A DNA stretch of 64,000 nucleotides from Prevotellaceae bacterium (GCA_029219385.1 JAQXTH010000034.1:62001-126000), one strand, 5' to 3'. Positions 26,329-34,559 are shown, counted from the stretch's first letter. Notes: generated by a model from the letters alone, not told the origin. Translations and numbers: made by a program.

Positions 26329-26460
26329 TTACTCGGAGAGACAGAGGCGGAGCCCAGTGGCGCTGTAGCATTTGTCGGGCGTATCGCAGTCGCGATTAGC
26401 AGAGCGACAGTTCCTCGCGTAGTTGTAACAGCTGCCACCGCGATCCACGCGGTTAGCGCC
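26329..26460 (-). other. Candidate DGR-type variable region in the secreted FGE gene
   Basis: Partner of 23655-23786 (RVDRGGSCYNYARNCRSANR...GLRLCLSE). Constant codons CGC, GTG, CGC, GCG, AGG, CGC, TCT, GCT, ACG, CCC and the CTC-CGC-CTC end are identical in both, while the codons between them differ at first and second positions. Outside this segment the two genes differ mostly at silent third positions. Confidence 0.6.
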
Positions 26461-27225
26461 TGTGGACGGACCGGTAGGATTGGTCTGAGAACTGCTGCTA
26501 TAACTGTCAATCCAATCCTGACACCACTCATAGACATTACCACTCATGTCGTATATGCCAAGTTCATTAGGCTGTTTAGTCTTGACAGGATGCGTACCGA
26601 GTTCGCTATTATCACCATACCATGCCACATCACCGATATTGTTACTTCCACTATATTGATAACCCTTGCTCTTGTTTCCGCCTCTGGCAGCATACTCCCA
26701 TTCCGCTTCGGTGGGAAGACGGAAAGTTTTACCCATAAGATTGTTTAACTTAGTAATGAACTCCTGACATTCGTTCCAAGAAACTTGCTCCACAGGTTTG
26801 TTATCACCTTTGAAATTAGAAGGATTGTTTCCCATCACAGCTTTCCACAAGGCCTGCGTCACTTCGGTCTCACCAATATAGTAACTGCTGAGAGTTACTT
26901 GATGAACAGGCTTTTCGTTATCATAAGGATCCTGTTGCTCGGGAGTAGCTCCCATTTGGAAAGTACCACCCTCGACCGGCACCATATAAAACTCCACACC
27001 ATTGGCAATAAATCTCTTGGCATTAGGATTTGGGCCATACTTAGGTTTTGGTTTTGGCTTCGGCTTAGCCTCTTGCTTAGGTTTCGGGTGTTTTCCTTTA
27101 TACGGACAAAGAGAAATAACCTTTCCGCAGGTCTTGCACTTCTCGCGCTTGATTATTCCTTGTCCCACAACACTCACCGTTGAGAAACTGATCAACAACA
27201 TCAGAAAAAATAATTTTATTTTCAT
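26329..27225 (-). CDS. Secreted FGE/SUMF1-domain protein with variable C terminus
   Basis: 298 residues: signal peptide (MKIKLFFLMLLISFSTVSVV), a short Cys cluster (C30, C33, C40: CKTCG and SLCPYKG), a Lys-Pro-rich linker (about 47-62) and an FGE-like domain (about 75-298) with GGTFQMGATPEQQDPYDNEK, FRLPTEAEWEYAARGG and MSGNVYEWCQDW. Sulfatase-activating FGEs need a pair of active-site cysteines in their C-terminal part; these are not evident, so a ligand-binding C-type-lectin role is more likely than catalysis. The last 44 codons form the partner variable region. The decamer ACCATAAGAA lies 21 bp before the start. Confidence 0.85.
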   Translation of the reverse strand: MKIKLFFLMLLISFSTVSVVGQGIIKREKCKTCGKVISLCPYKGKHPKPKQEAKPKPKPKPKYGPNPNAKRFIANGVEFYMVPVEGGTFQMGATPEQQDPYDNEKPVHQVTLSSYYIGETEVTQALWKAVMGNNPSNFKGDNKPVEQVSWNECQEFITKLNNLMGKTFRLPTEAEWEYAARGGNKSKGYQYSGSNNIGDVAWYGDNSELGTHPVKTKQPNELGIYDMSGNVYEWCQDWIDSYSSSSQTNPTGPSTGANRVDRGGSCYNYARNCRSANRDCDTPDKCYSATGLRLCLSE

Positions 27226-27245
27226 TTGATTTCTATTTATACAAT

Positions 27246-27255
27246 TTCTTATGGT
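27246..27255 (-). promoter_or_regulatory. Shared decamer ACCATAAGAA upstream of the secreted FGE gene
   Basis: Identical decamer occurs upstream of the coiled-coil gene at 31450-31459. Related TATACC-type sequences precede the phosphatase (29911-29920) and sigma (34021-34032) genes. Could be part of a promoter recognised by the operon's own sigma factor; inference only. Confidence 0.35.
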
Positions 27256-27292
27256 ATATTATATAAATTAGTCATGTGATGTTTCACCATTA

Positions 27293-28879
27293 TTAGTTAT
27301 CCACATCTCTGCCATTCACCACGGTGCCGTCCACAGTGCCCGAAGGTGAATACCATGTGCCGTTATATGGTTTGCTGTCTTTAAAAGTGCCTTCAAAATA
27401 AGCACCGTCGGAGAGAATGTATTTGCCCTCAGAATAATAACCACCAACAAACGTGCCGACATATTTGTCACCATTGTTGAAAGTCATGGCAGCGTCGCCG
27501 GTATTGTCCTCACAAACACCATTAACAAAATAACCATAATATGATGAACCGGGAATATCGCCATATTTCTCAAACACAGCCTTACCCTTAACATCATTAG
27601 GAACAGCACCTTCATAATCACCTATTTCGCCGCTATATTTATATTCACGCATATTGGTTGGACCCGAAGATACCTTTATCAGTTTATTTTCTACTTCCAC
27701 CACTGCATAAGTGGTCTCTATATTAGCATTGTCTCCGGTTGAATTATTATTTCCGCCACCACAATCACCCACCAGACACAAAACAGAGATACAAGCAAAT
27801 ACGGCCGCAGCAATCACAATCTTGTTGGAATACTTCTTTGAAATCTTTTCACCATTGCCACTATTGCTTTTTTTACCTCCGGTATTGATTTCAATAGGTT
27901 TCTTCTTATGCTTAATAACGGTGTCGTCATTGTCATCGTCATTGTTTTCTTCAACCTTTTTATTTTCGGGGACAGTATTATATTGTGCCTCAACAAGAAA
28001 CTGTTTTACGTCGGTCACACTCTGCGGCCTCATTTTGCGATTGGGCTTCATGAGCCAAAAAATAAGTTTCTCGGTCTTCTTGCTTATGCCGCTTGGCAAT
28101 TTGAGAGCCGAGCGCGAATCCTCATCAATGTCGGAGGGCGAGGGTGGTTGTTGCATGGTGAGCAGATTATACATCGTGGCACCAAGAGAATAGAGGTCGG
28201 TCCACGGACCAAATTTCTCAATATTCTGTTCCATTTGTTCCGACGAGGCATAACCGGCAGTATATGCCATGGCTGATGAAGTGGAGAGGTTTTCGCCATT
28301 GGCATTTTTCAACTGCTTGCTGGCACCAAAGTCAATCAACTGAATGTTTCCCTTAGTGTTGATCATGATGTTGGCAGGCTTCAGGTCAAGGTGCCAAATT
28401 CCCTCGGCGTGTACGCACTCAAGAGCATCGAGAATTTGCGGAAGAATTAACATCAGTTCCGACTCGCTCATAGGTTTTTTAGTGCGTTTCAAGCGGGCGG
28501 AGAGACTTTCGCCCTCCACAAAGTCCATCACATAATAAGAAGTGCCGTTTTCATCAAAAAGGTCATGCACACTGACAATATGAGGATTGGTCAGTTTGCG
28601 TATTCTCTTGGCCTCCTTGCGAAATTTCTCCTGCTGTGCCGAAAAAGCCCGTTTGTTTTCGGTGAGACTTATGGATATTTCGGAAGAATCATCGGCGCGT
28701 CCGCAAACTCCCTTGATAAATAATTCCTTTATTGCAACCTTATCGTCAAACGCCGTGTCGGTGGCAACATATGTATTGCCAAAACCACCCGACGCAAGAT
28801 ATTGGTCTATGCGATATTTGCCGTTGGCGAGTGTGCTGCCCACCTTCAGCATACCTTCTTTCTGAATATTGTCAGCCAT
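27293..28879 (-). CDS. Transmembrane Ser/Thr protein kinase with C-terminal MORN-like repeats
   Basis: 528 residues. Kinase domain about 22-285 (ASGGFGNTYVA loop, Lys51 in VAIKEL, HLDLKPANIM, DFGAS), almost identical through the catalytic core to the kinase at 23655. A charged linker precedes one membrane helix (about 346-366, KIVIAAAVFACISVLCLV). The C-terminal part (about 425-520) contains MORN-like repeats: NNGDKYVGTFVGGYYSEGKY, SDGAYFEGTFKDSKPYNGTW. The MORN part is predicted to lie outside the cytoplasm. The N-terminal 60 residues are unlike the other kinase. Lies 13 bp downstream of the PP2C gene. Confidence 0.88.
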   Translation of the reverse strand: MADNIQKEGMLKVGSTLANGKYRIDQYLASGGFGNTYVATDTAFDDKVAIKELFIKGVCGRADDSSEISISLTENKRAFSAQQEKFRKEAKRIRKLTNPHIVSVHDLFDENGTSYYVMDFVEGESLSARLKRTKKPMSESELMLILPQILDALECVHAEGIWHLDLKPANIMINTKGNIQLIDFGASKQLKNANGENLSTSSAMAYTAGYASSEQMEQNIEKFGPWTDLYSLGATMYNLLTMQQPPSPSDIDEDSRSALKLPSGISKKTEKLIFWLMKPNRKMRPQSVTDVKQFLVEAQYNTVPENKKVEENNDDDNDDTVIKHKKKPIEINTGGKKSNSGNGEKISKKYSNKIVIAAAVFACISVLCLVGDCGGGNNNSTGDNANIETTYAVVEVENKLIKVSSGPTNMREYKYSGEIGDYEGAVPNDVKGKAVFEKYGDIPGSSYYGYFVNGVCEDNTGDAAMTFNNGDKYVGTFVGGYYSEGKYILSDGAYFEGTFKDSKPYNGTWYSPSGTVDGTVVNGRDVDN

Positions 28880-28892
28880 TATGTGTTTTTTA

Positions 28893-29891
28893 TTATTTGT
28901 TTCTAGGTTTTATTGTACCCTGCGTATTATCTTTTTTCAAAACCGGATTATCACTGCTCGGAGCAAATAAAAAGAAAATACATACAAAAGTAACAATTAT
29001 TACAATTACAGACAAAACAATCCAAATCAAATTTTTGTTTTTCTTTTGATTTTCAACAACAAAAGTTCTCACCTCATCTTTTGTTTCTTTTTCATCAAGC
29101 ATGACCATTGCAGACGGTTTTTCCAAACCCTCCACATCTTCCACCTCGATGATATATGCCGTGTTGTTGTCGCGAGTGTTTCTTTTTAGACACTCATTTT
29201 TGAGATTAAGCAAACGATTGTTTAAAGAGCAGTCTTCGAGCAATATTTCTGACAAGTCGTTGTTTTCCAATTGCTCTATAACACCGTCGCAACACAACAT
29301 AAAGACATCTCCCTTTCTTACATCCTTTATTATATTATATGTTGCTTTGCAAGGATAATCCTGATGAGGCTGAATGGCACGCATAATAACATTGCGCTGC
29401 GGAAAGGTTCTTGCGTCTTCCTCACTCAACTCTCCGGCAGCAATCAGTTCGTTCACCAAAGAATGGTCGCGAGTTTGAAAGACAACACCTTCTCCCTTGC
29501 GAAACTGATAGACGCGACTGTCGCCAATATGAGCCACAAATATGCCGTCTGAGCAAAGAGCCATAAAGGTGAGGGTAGTGCCCATTTTTCTTTGAGACTG
29601 CGAATTGTCGAGTTTGTCAAGGTTTTCATACGCTTGTTTGAGAGCATTCTGAAACGTGATTTTCATTTCGGCAGTGTCACACAAAGGTTTTCCCTCCATT
29701 ATTCCACCTATGGTCTTTGCCACACAATCGCTTGCCACCTCGCCTTTTTCATGTCCGCCCATACCGTCGCACACAATGAAAACACGCGTCTCTTTTGTAG
29801 CCTCGCCAAGAAGAGGAAAAATAGAATCTTCCTGATTTGGTTTTCCGCCTATTTCACTATAGGCAAGAGGTTGTTGTATTTTTATCTTCAT
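28893..29891 (-). CDS. PP2C-type Ser/Thr phosphatase with C-terminal membrane anchor
   Basis: 332 residues. Metal-dependent phosphatase motifs are complete: DGMGGHEKGE (about 42), GTTLTFMAL, HIGDSRVYQF, LCCDGVIEQL and the final DNNTAYIIEVE. A hydrophobic segment near the C terminus (NLIWIVLSVIVIIVTFVCIF) should anchor it in the membrane with the catalytic domain inside, next to the kinase domains. It presumably reverses phosphorylation by the two kinases, as in other kinase-phosphatase-FHA modules. A TATACCC-type sequence lies 20-29 bp upstream. Confidence 0.92.
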   Translation of the reverse strand: MKIKIQQPLAYSEIGGKPNQEDSIFPLLGEATKETRVFIVCDGMGGHEKGEVASDCVAKTIGGIMEGKPLCDTAEMKITFQNALKQAYENLDKLDNSQSQRKMGTTLTFMALCSDGIFVAHIGDSRVYQFRKGEGVVFQTRDHSLVNELIAAGELSEEDARTFPQRNVIMRAIQPHQDYPCKATYNIIKDVRKGDVFMLCCDGVIEQLENNDLSEILLEDCSLNNRLLNLKNECLKRNTRDNNTAYIIEVEDVEGLEKPSAMVMLDEKETKDEVRTFVVENQKKNKNLIWIVLSVIVIIVTFVCIFFLFAPSSDNPVLKKDNTQGTIKPRNK

Positions 29892-29961
29892 GTTGCAATA
29901 TTTTATGTGTTAAGGGTATATTATAAAACACCCCTGATGGATAATTTTGAAATAGCAGAAG

Positions 29962-30402
29962 TTATTCAAAATTATAGTCTAAATACATCTTTCTTCCTCC
30001 GAGAGTGAGACAATCGTTTACGTTGAGATAGATAATATCGTCTTTAATAAGTTCTATACCCTCCTTGTCGGTAGGATTTTTTCCATGCTCCTCAAAAGTG
30101 CATTCCACGCCTGAGGGAGTGCAGCGAAGTTCTATTATGGCATGTTTCTTGCTCATATAGCATGTTTTATCAGGTATTTGAACCTCGGCATCGTTTGTCT
30201 CGGTTTTTCTTCCAATCCATTGTCTGCCAAAGTGCAACTGATAGTTTTTATTATCAACCTTGAGACTGTATTTTGGCAGGTAGTCTTTTATGGCCGATAA
30301 TTTCTTACACTTGGGACAAGCGGCATTTTTTTCTTCGAGCCCCGTTGCGGAGGTTACTTGTAATTCCCCTCCGCAATGGGGACATTTAATGGATATATTC
30401 AT
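29962..30402 (-). CDS. Zinc-ribbon plus FHA domain protein
   Basis: 146 residues, cytosolic. N-terminal zinc ribbon CPHCGGEL...CPKCKKL (first 40 residues), then an FHA domain (about 55-146): GRQWIGRKTETNDAEVQIPD, SKKHAIIEL and a hydrophobic C-terminal strand. FHA domains bind phosphothreonine, so this is a likely reader of kinase output. Preceded by the coiled-coil gene with a 12-bp gap, same strand. Confidence 0.85.
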   Translation of the reverse strand: MNISIKCPHCGGELQVTSATGLEEKNAACPKCKKLSAIKDYLPKYSLKVDNKNYQLHFGRQWIGRKTETNDAEVQIPDKTCYMSKKHAIIELRCTPSGVECTFEEHGKNPTDKEGIELIKDDIIYLNVNDCLTLGGRKMYLDYNFE

Positions 30403-30414
30403 TGTTGATCATTA

Positions 30415-31419
30415 TTAAACTTCATAAGAAGTGACATCAGCATCGTTTGAGTAGTCGTTGACTTCATCATCTATGGCAGCAACGCTTCCACCCGTAATAT
30501 CTTCGGCTGTGGGCATGGGAATATGTGCTTCTCTCACGTCGGCTATCTCATTGTCTTCTATTTCGCCATTATTGTTTTGGTCGGATATTGCCAAGTCTAC
30601 CTCGCCATTTTGGCTTGCATCTATCAAAACAACATTTTGGTCGTTTATCGTGACGGCTGCCATATCGACAGTCTGACCATTCATATCAACATCTTCAGAA
30701 ACAGCAATAACATTCATCTCGGGTGTTTCTATCACAGCCTGATGTGTGGCCAAATCCTGACCGCTCATGTTGTATTGACGCATATCAATCAACTCGCTTT
30801 CTTCGGGTTGACCATCATCGTTGGTGTCTACCATGGCGGTGATAATGCGCCCTTCAGAAGCATCTTCCATAAACACGGCTTGATGATTGTCAACAGTGCC
30901 CGAATATACATTTACTCTGCTACCATTTTCAAGAGTATATTCTTCAACACCATCAATTCTCACATCGTGTTGCTCTAAAAATTCATTTTCAGTCTTACCA
31001 CCGTTTTCTTCGTGGCGTTCCTGACTTTGTTGCTGACGCTCTTCCTCTTGACGCTGACGTTCTTCTTCGCGCTGTTGGCGTTCCAATTCACGTTGCTGAC
31101 GCTCTTGTTCGTGTTGTTCGCGAATACGCTCTTTTTCTTCCAATTCAGCGATTTTTTTATCTACGTCTGATTGTGAAGAATTAGAATTTTTTGCGGAATT
31201 ATTGTTTTGATTTTCTTCTTCAGTGGCAGATTGTGCCAATTCTTCTCCGCTTGTGATATGATTGGCTGCGTATGCTGCTCCTGCACCTGCCAAAATTCCA
31301 ATTCCCGTGCCTGCGAGTATTTTTGCAATCATCGCATTCTTTGTCTTTGTCTTTTCTTCGTTAGGCTGATTTTGTTTCTGATTGCCTGCATAAAGAGTGT
31401 CGTTGTTTCCTGAAGTCAT
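30415..31419 (-). CDS. Membrane protein with coiled coil and two EF-hand-like calcium loops
   Basis: 334 residues, no recognised family. A Gly/Ala-rich membrane helix (about 31-52), an Asn-rich linker, then a Gln/Glu/Arg coiled coil (about 86-136, built from RQQREEERQ-like repeats). The C-terminal part is acidic with two loops fitting DxNxDGxxxxxE: DTNDDGQPEESE (198-209) and DQNNNGEIEDNE (280-291). It probably senses or is stabilised by calcium outside the cytoplasm. Part of the sigma-led signalling cluster; the decamer ACCATAAGAA lies 31 bp upstream. Confidence 0.7.
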   Translation of the reverse strand: MTSGNNDTLYAGNQKQNQPNEEKTKTKNAMIAKILAGTGIGILAGAGAAYAANHITSGEELAQSATEEENQNNNSAKNSNSSQSDVDKKIAELEEKERIREQHEQERQQRELERQQREEERQRQEEERQQQSQERHEENGGKTENEFLEQHDVRIDGVEEYTLENGSRVNVYSGTVDNHQAVFMEDASEGRIITAMVDTNDDGQPEESELIDMRQYNMSGQDLATHQAVIETPEMNVIAVSEDVDMNGQTVDMAAVTINDQNVVLIDASQNGEVDLAISDQNNNGEIEDNEIADVREAHIPMPTAEDITGGSVAAIDDEVNDYSNDADVTSYEV

Positions 31420-31449
31420 AGTTGTGTTGTTTTTTTATTGTTAATAATC

Positions 31450-31459
31450 TTCTTATGGT
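31450..31459 (-). promoter_or_regulatory. Shared decamer ACCATAAGAA upstream of the coiled-coil gene
   Basis: Same 10 bases as at 27246-27255, with similar AT-rich flanks, 31 bp before the start codon. See that entry for the related sites. Confidence 0.35.
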
Positions 31460-31513
31460 GTTATAGATTATTATGGAAAAAGAATATATCAGTGGGATGA
31501 AAATTTTTTTATT

Positions 31514-32269
31514 TTATTTCTTTGGGTTCCAATTCATAATGTGCATATTGTCGTTAAACTTGCCCCACATCACGGGATTTTGTTTCTTTTTGGTGCGCTC
31601 AGAAACCTTTGTAGATACATAATTAAAAATTTCTTTGGCTGTTATAATTCGGTTGCCGTCAACATCGGCTGCACCCTTTAGTCCTTTTAAAATGTATTGA
31701 GTGAAATAACCATTGTCTGCCCAAATATTTTCTTGTGAAGTCTCGCCGGTGCGCGAACTTAGAAAAAGCATCACACCTTTTGTGTCAGACATGAGTGGTG
31801 TGGAATTACTTTTGCCCGTATTTTTGTTGTTGTCTCTCAATCCTCCCGAAAAACATGCATCTATAAATAATTGTTTGTTGGCAGATTTGCAACCGGCCAT
31901 CACTTTTTGAATTTCTTTATAAGTTACCATTGTGTTGGCGGCCTTTGTGTCGTAGGCACACAAACCTCCCTTACCACCGTGACCACTGAAAAAGAAAACC
32001 ACAATATCGTCTTCTGAGGCTTTTGAAAAACTCTCCCTCAAGGTGTTGAGAATATTATCGTGAGTTGCCTGACTGCCGAGCAATGTCTTTATGTTTTTAG
32101 TATGAGTGAGATAGAGTTGTGAAAAGTTTTTTGCATCGTTTTCTGTGTTGCGCAAGTCCTTAATATATTTATAGTCGCATATACCCACAGATACCACATA
32201 GATAGTTCTGCCAAAGGCTGTTACAATCAAGACAAACAACAATAAAAAAAGCAACGAAAATCTTTTCAT
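31514..32269 (-). CDS. Secreted caspase-family (C14) peptidase with EF-hand-like loop
   Basis: 251 residues from the ATG at 32269, which overlaps the stop of the FHA gene (ATGA). A signal peptide (MKRFSLLFLLLFVLIVTAFG) is followed by a caspase fold: His97 in FFFSGHGGKG and Cys139 in LFIDACFSGG. An EF-hand-like loop, DVDGNRIITAKE (about 202-213), lies in the C-terminal third, as in several bacterial caspase homologues. Probable calcium-influenced peptidase of the cell envelope. The frame is open to 32281, but the 4-bp overlap and better signal peptide favour 32269. Confidence 0.88.
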   Translation of the reverse strand: MKRFSLLFLLLFVLIVTAFGRTIYVVSVGICDYKYIKDLRNTENDAKNFSQLYLTHTKNIKTLLGSQATHDNILNTLRESFSKASEDDIVVFFFSGHGGKGGLCAYDTKAANTMVTYKEIQKVMAGCKSANKQLFIDACFSGGLRDNNKNTGKSNSTPLMSDTKGVMLFLSSRTGETSQENIWADNGYFTQYILKGLKGAADVDGNRIITAKEIFNYVSTKVSERTKKKQNPVMWGKFNDNMHIMNWNPKK

Positions 32270-32901
32270 GGCAACGGACAATTACAAACCGGATTTGGAC
32301 AATATCTGTTTTGTTTCAATATCTTATAGGGAGTCAGAGACAAAAATTTATGACAATGAGGACACACATATTTCTCTTGCATCTCAGCATTGAGTTCAGC
32401 CATTCTGATATTTTTTCTTGCCACAATTCTTTCACTCACAATCATGGAAACTATCAAAACAAATATTGTCATGCCTATAGTTATGCCCATTCTTTGTCCG
32501 TTGTCGAGATTTTGACCTACAAACATTCCCAACAACATAGTGATTATAGAAGGCAAAATTCTGAGATAGTTCACGAGCATAGACTTTCTTTCCCACTGTC
32601 TTTTTTCTTTTTCATACTTATCCCATATTGCAGCCAGGTTTATGTCTGAAAAATCCTGCAACAGTTGTTTCACCGTGGTTTTAAACGTACCCAAAATAAA
32701 TGGTGTGTCTTCTTTGATTGTCTTGCGCTTAATGCGCATTCCAAACACAAAAATTCCTTTTGCTGAATTATTGTCTTCTATCTGATATGTTCTTTCGCCC
32801 GTTTTGCGCAAAATAGCATGTTGAGGGTCTACACTCTGGTCTGCTATGTGCATGGGTTGTCTGCCCATGCGCCCTATTATTATTTCTTCTCCTATATTCA
32901 T
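32266..32901 (-). CDS. FHA domain membrane protein with C-terminal zinc ribbon
   Basis: 211 residues. FHA-like domain at the N terminus (about 1-85: IIIGRMGRQPMHIADQSVDP, QHAILRK, and GIFVFGMRIKRKTI), then two membrane helices (about 110-160, SIITMLLGMFVGQ and ITIGMTIFVLIVSMIV), and a C-terminal zinc ribbon CPHCHKFLSL...CPNPVCNCP. A membrane-bound phosphothreonine reader beside the kinases is the simplest reading. 15 bp after the anti-sigma-like gene. Confidence 0.8.
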   Translation of the reverse strand: MNIGEEIIIGRMGRQPMHIADQSVDPQHAILRKTGERTYQIEDNNSAKGIFVFGMRIKRKTIKEDTPFILGTFKTTVKQLLQDFSDINLAAIWDKYEKEKRQWERKSMLVNYLRILPSIITMLLGMFVGQNLDNGQRMGITIGMTIFVLIVSMIVSERIVARKNIRMAELNAEMQEKYVCPHCHKFLSLTPYKILKQNRYCPNPVCNCPLP

Positions 32902-32916
32902 TTTTATAATATTTCT

Positions 32917-33390
32917 TTAAATCAAAAAATCGTCGCCCGACATATCGTCGACATTTTCATCTGTATTGTCTTGATTTAAATCGTTATTTTCTTTTTCTAT
33001 TAAATCTTTCAAATCAATATCTTCCGGATTTTTTATGTAGTTATAACATTTTAATTCTGAAACATTAGACAAATGAACAGCATCTTCATCACATTCCATA
33101 ATGCAACAATTGTCTTCAATGGCATATTCCAAATCAACAGTTTCAGTTTCGACTGTATTTAGTATTTCCGGCAATTCAATGTCCATGCCCGGCATTTCGT
33201 TTGTCAGCAACTCGGGATAACTCGTGTAAAAATCTGTTCGTTGATCAACCCTCATGACATCTTTCAAAATATCAGAACAATCATTATCGGCATCTATATA
33301 GTCTGCCACTTTCTGCATTTCGTCCTCGCTGAGATTGCCGTCAAGAAATGCAGCAAAACTTTCTATACTTATGTCATTCATTTTTATCAT
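32917..33390 (-). CDS. Acidic protein with anti-sigma-like N terminus
   Basis: 157 residues, strongly acidic. The N-terminal 45 residues (MNDISIESFAAFLDGNLSED, then EMQKVADYIDADNDC) have the layout of anti-sigma N termini and resemble the N terminus of the protein at 59506. The rest is Asp/Glu/Asn-rich with no recognised domain and no membrane helix. Its start lies next to the sigma gene end (1-bp gap), so it is likely the regulator of that sigma factor. Function is inferred from position and N-terminal likeness. Confidence 0.5.
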   Translation of the reverse strand: MIKMNDISIESFAAFLDGNLSEDEMQKVADYIDADNDCSDILKDVMRVDQRTDFYTSYPELLTNEMPGMDIELPEILNTVETETVDLEYAIEDNCCIMECDEDAVHLSNVSELKCYNYIKNPEDIDLKDLIEKENNDLNQDNTDENVDDMSGDDFLI

Positions 33391-33391
33391 G

Positions 33392-34009
33392 CTATTTTGT
33401 TCCGGTTTCTTTTCCTAATATAGAAATAAACTGCTCCTTGGCAAGTTTGTGTTTATTATAGAAATTTGCCATGGTCATACACAGAGCTTCGGCAGTCTCT
33501 TCGTTGTCCATGCCCTCTACATAGCGCAACCTTATTATTTCACGATAGCGCTTGTTGGTCATACGGTTTAAAAGAGTCTCTACGTCCATGTGGTTTATGC
33601 TGCTCATGTCAAAGGTTGTAGAGCAAGAATTTTCTAAAATTCTATCACCATAGTCATCATCGTCGTTATCGCATGGACTTAGATCTATAATGTCTATTTC
33701 CTTTCTTCTTTTATACTTTCTGTAACAATAGAAGAGGCAGGTTGTTTTAAGCCATGTGGCGAGAGTACTCTCTCCTCTGAAATTCTGCAACTGGCAATGA
33801 CCGGTTTCTTTGTTGGGAGTGATTATAAGAGTGTAGATCTCATTTATAAATTCAACCACCGTTTCACAATCGGTATAATAATTGTCATAGATTGATTTGA
33901 AAAGCGGATAACATTTGTTGTATAGATAATAACACGTCACCTTTTGGTCACGTTCTATTATTTCTTTAGCATAAAACAAATCTTCCACATATATCTTGGC
34001 AGCCGGCAT
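33392..34009 (-). CDS. ECF-like RNA polymerase sigma factor (operon 1)
   Basis: 205 residues. Region 2-like segment about 25-100 (FKSIYDNYYTDCETVVEFINEIYTL and RGESTLATWLKTTCLFYCYRKYKRRKE) and region 4-like helix-turn-helix about 140-200 (LLNRMTNKRYREIIRLRYVEGMDNEETAEAL, then NFYNKHKLAKEQF). Divergent from standard ECF sigmas but the architecture is clear. First gene of the minus-strand cluster that runs to 23655, and likely controls it. Faces the candidate replication origin. Confidence 0.8.
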   Translation of the reverse strand: MPAAKIYVEDLFYAKEIIERDQKVTCYYLYNKCYPLFKSIYDNYYTDCETVVEFINEIYTLIITPNKETGHCQLQNFRGESTLATWLKTTCLFYCYRKYKRRKEIDIIDLSPCDNDDDDYGDRILENSCSTTFDMSSINHMDVETLLNRMTNKRYREIIRLRYVEGMDNEETAEALCMTMANFYNKHKLAKEQFISILGKETGTK

Positions 34010-34020
34010 CTCTATAATAT

Positions 34021-34032
34021 ATATAAGGTATA
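34021..34032 (-). promoter_or_regulatory. TATACC-type element upstream of the sigma gene
   Basis: The minus strand reads TATACCTTATAT 12 bp before the ATG at 34009. It resembles TATACCCTTA before the phosphatase gene and TATACCATAAG before the secreted FGE gene. Candidate autoregulatory promoter, weak evidence. Confidence 0.3.
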
Positions 34033-34276
34033 ATCAGGGTGTAAAATTAGTGATTTATTTTAAAATGATTGAAAATTAAACAATAAATTTAAATTACATA
34101 AAGACTTTGGCATTTAAAGTAGCGAAGTCAAACAAAGATAAAGTGTTTTCAACATCTCATAACAATATTATATTTCATTTTATTTTTATATTATTTTTTA
34201 ATGATACTGATGTATTGTTAATAATATAGCGGTTGAATCTGTTGAAGTCTGTATATGTATTGACTCTCTATTTTTA

Positions 34277-34559
34277 TTGTCCACATATATGGTTGTTTTA
34301 TCAACCGGTTATAAACAGCTTAATAGGTTTGTAAAATACTGATCTTGTTATGTGTTGTAGGTATAGAAAATATATTTTTCCACAAGGATTAGATAAATCG
34401 TTAAAAGTTATATTTGTATATTTTTGTGGCTGTCGATAACTGTTTATAACGCTATTGAAAAGTGAGTTTTGCTTGTGATTTGTTGTGGAAAAACATCAAC
34501 AGCCTTTCAGGTGTGTGTGTAAACAGATTTTCCACCACTTATAAACATGGTTTTCCACC
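34277..34559. promoter_or_regulatory. Cluster of DnaA-box-like sites
   Basis: Eight sites within 283 bp on both strands: two exact TTTTCCACA, three one-mismatch relatives of TTWTCCACA and three TTATAAACA. This density, in a gene-free stretch with a strand-composition switch, is the main support for an origin. Confidence 0.6.

Noticed and set aside
26329..27225. True sulfatase-activating formylglycine enzyme
   Set aside because: The active-site cysteine pair of catalytic FGEs is not evident, the C terminus is hypervariable, and no sulfatase gene is near.
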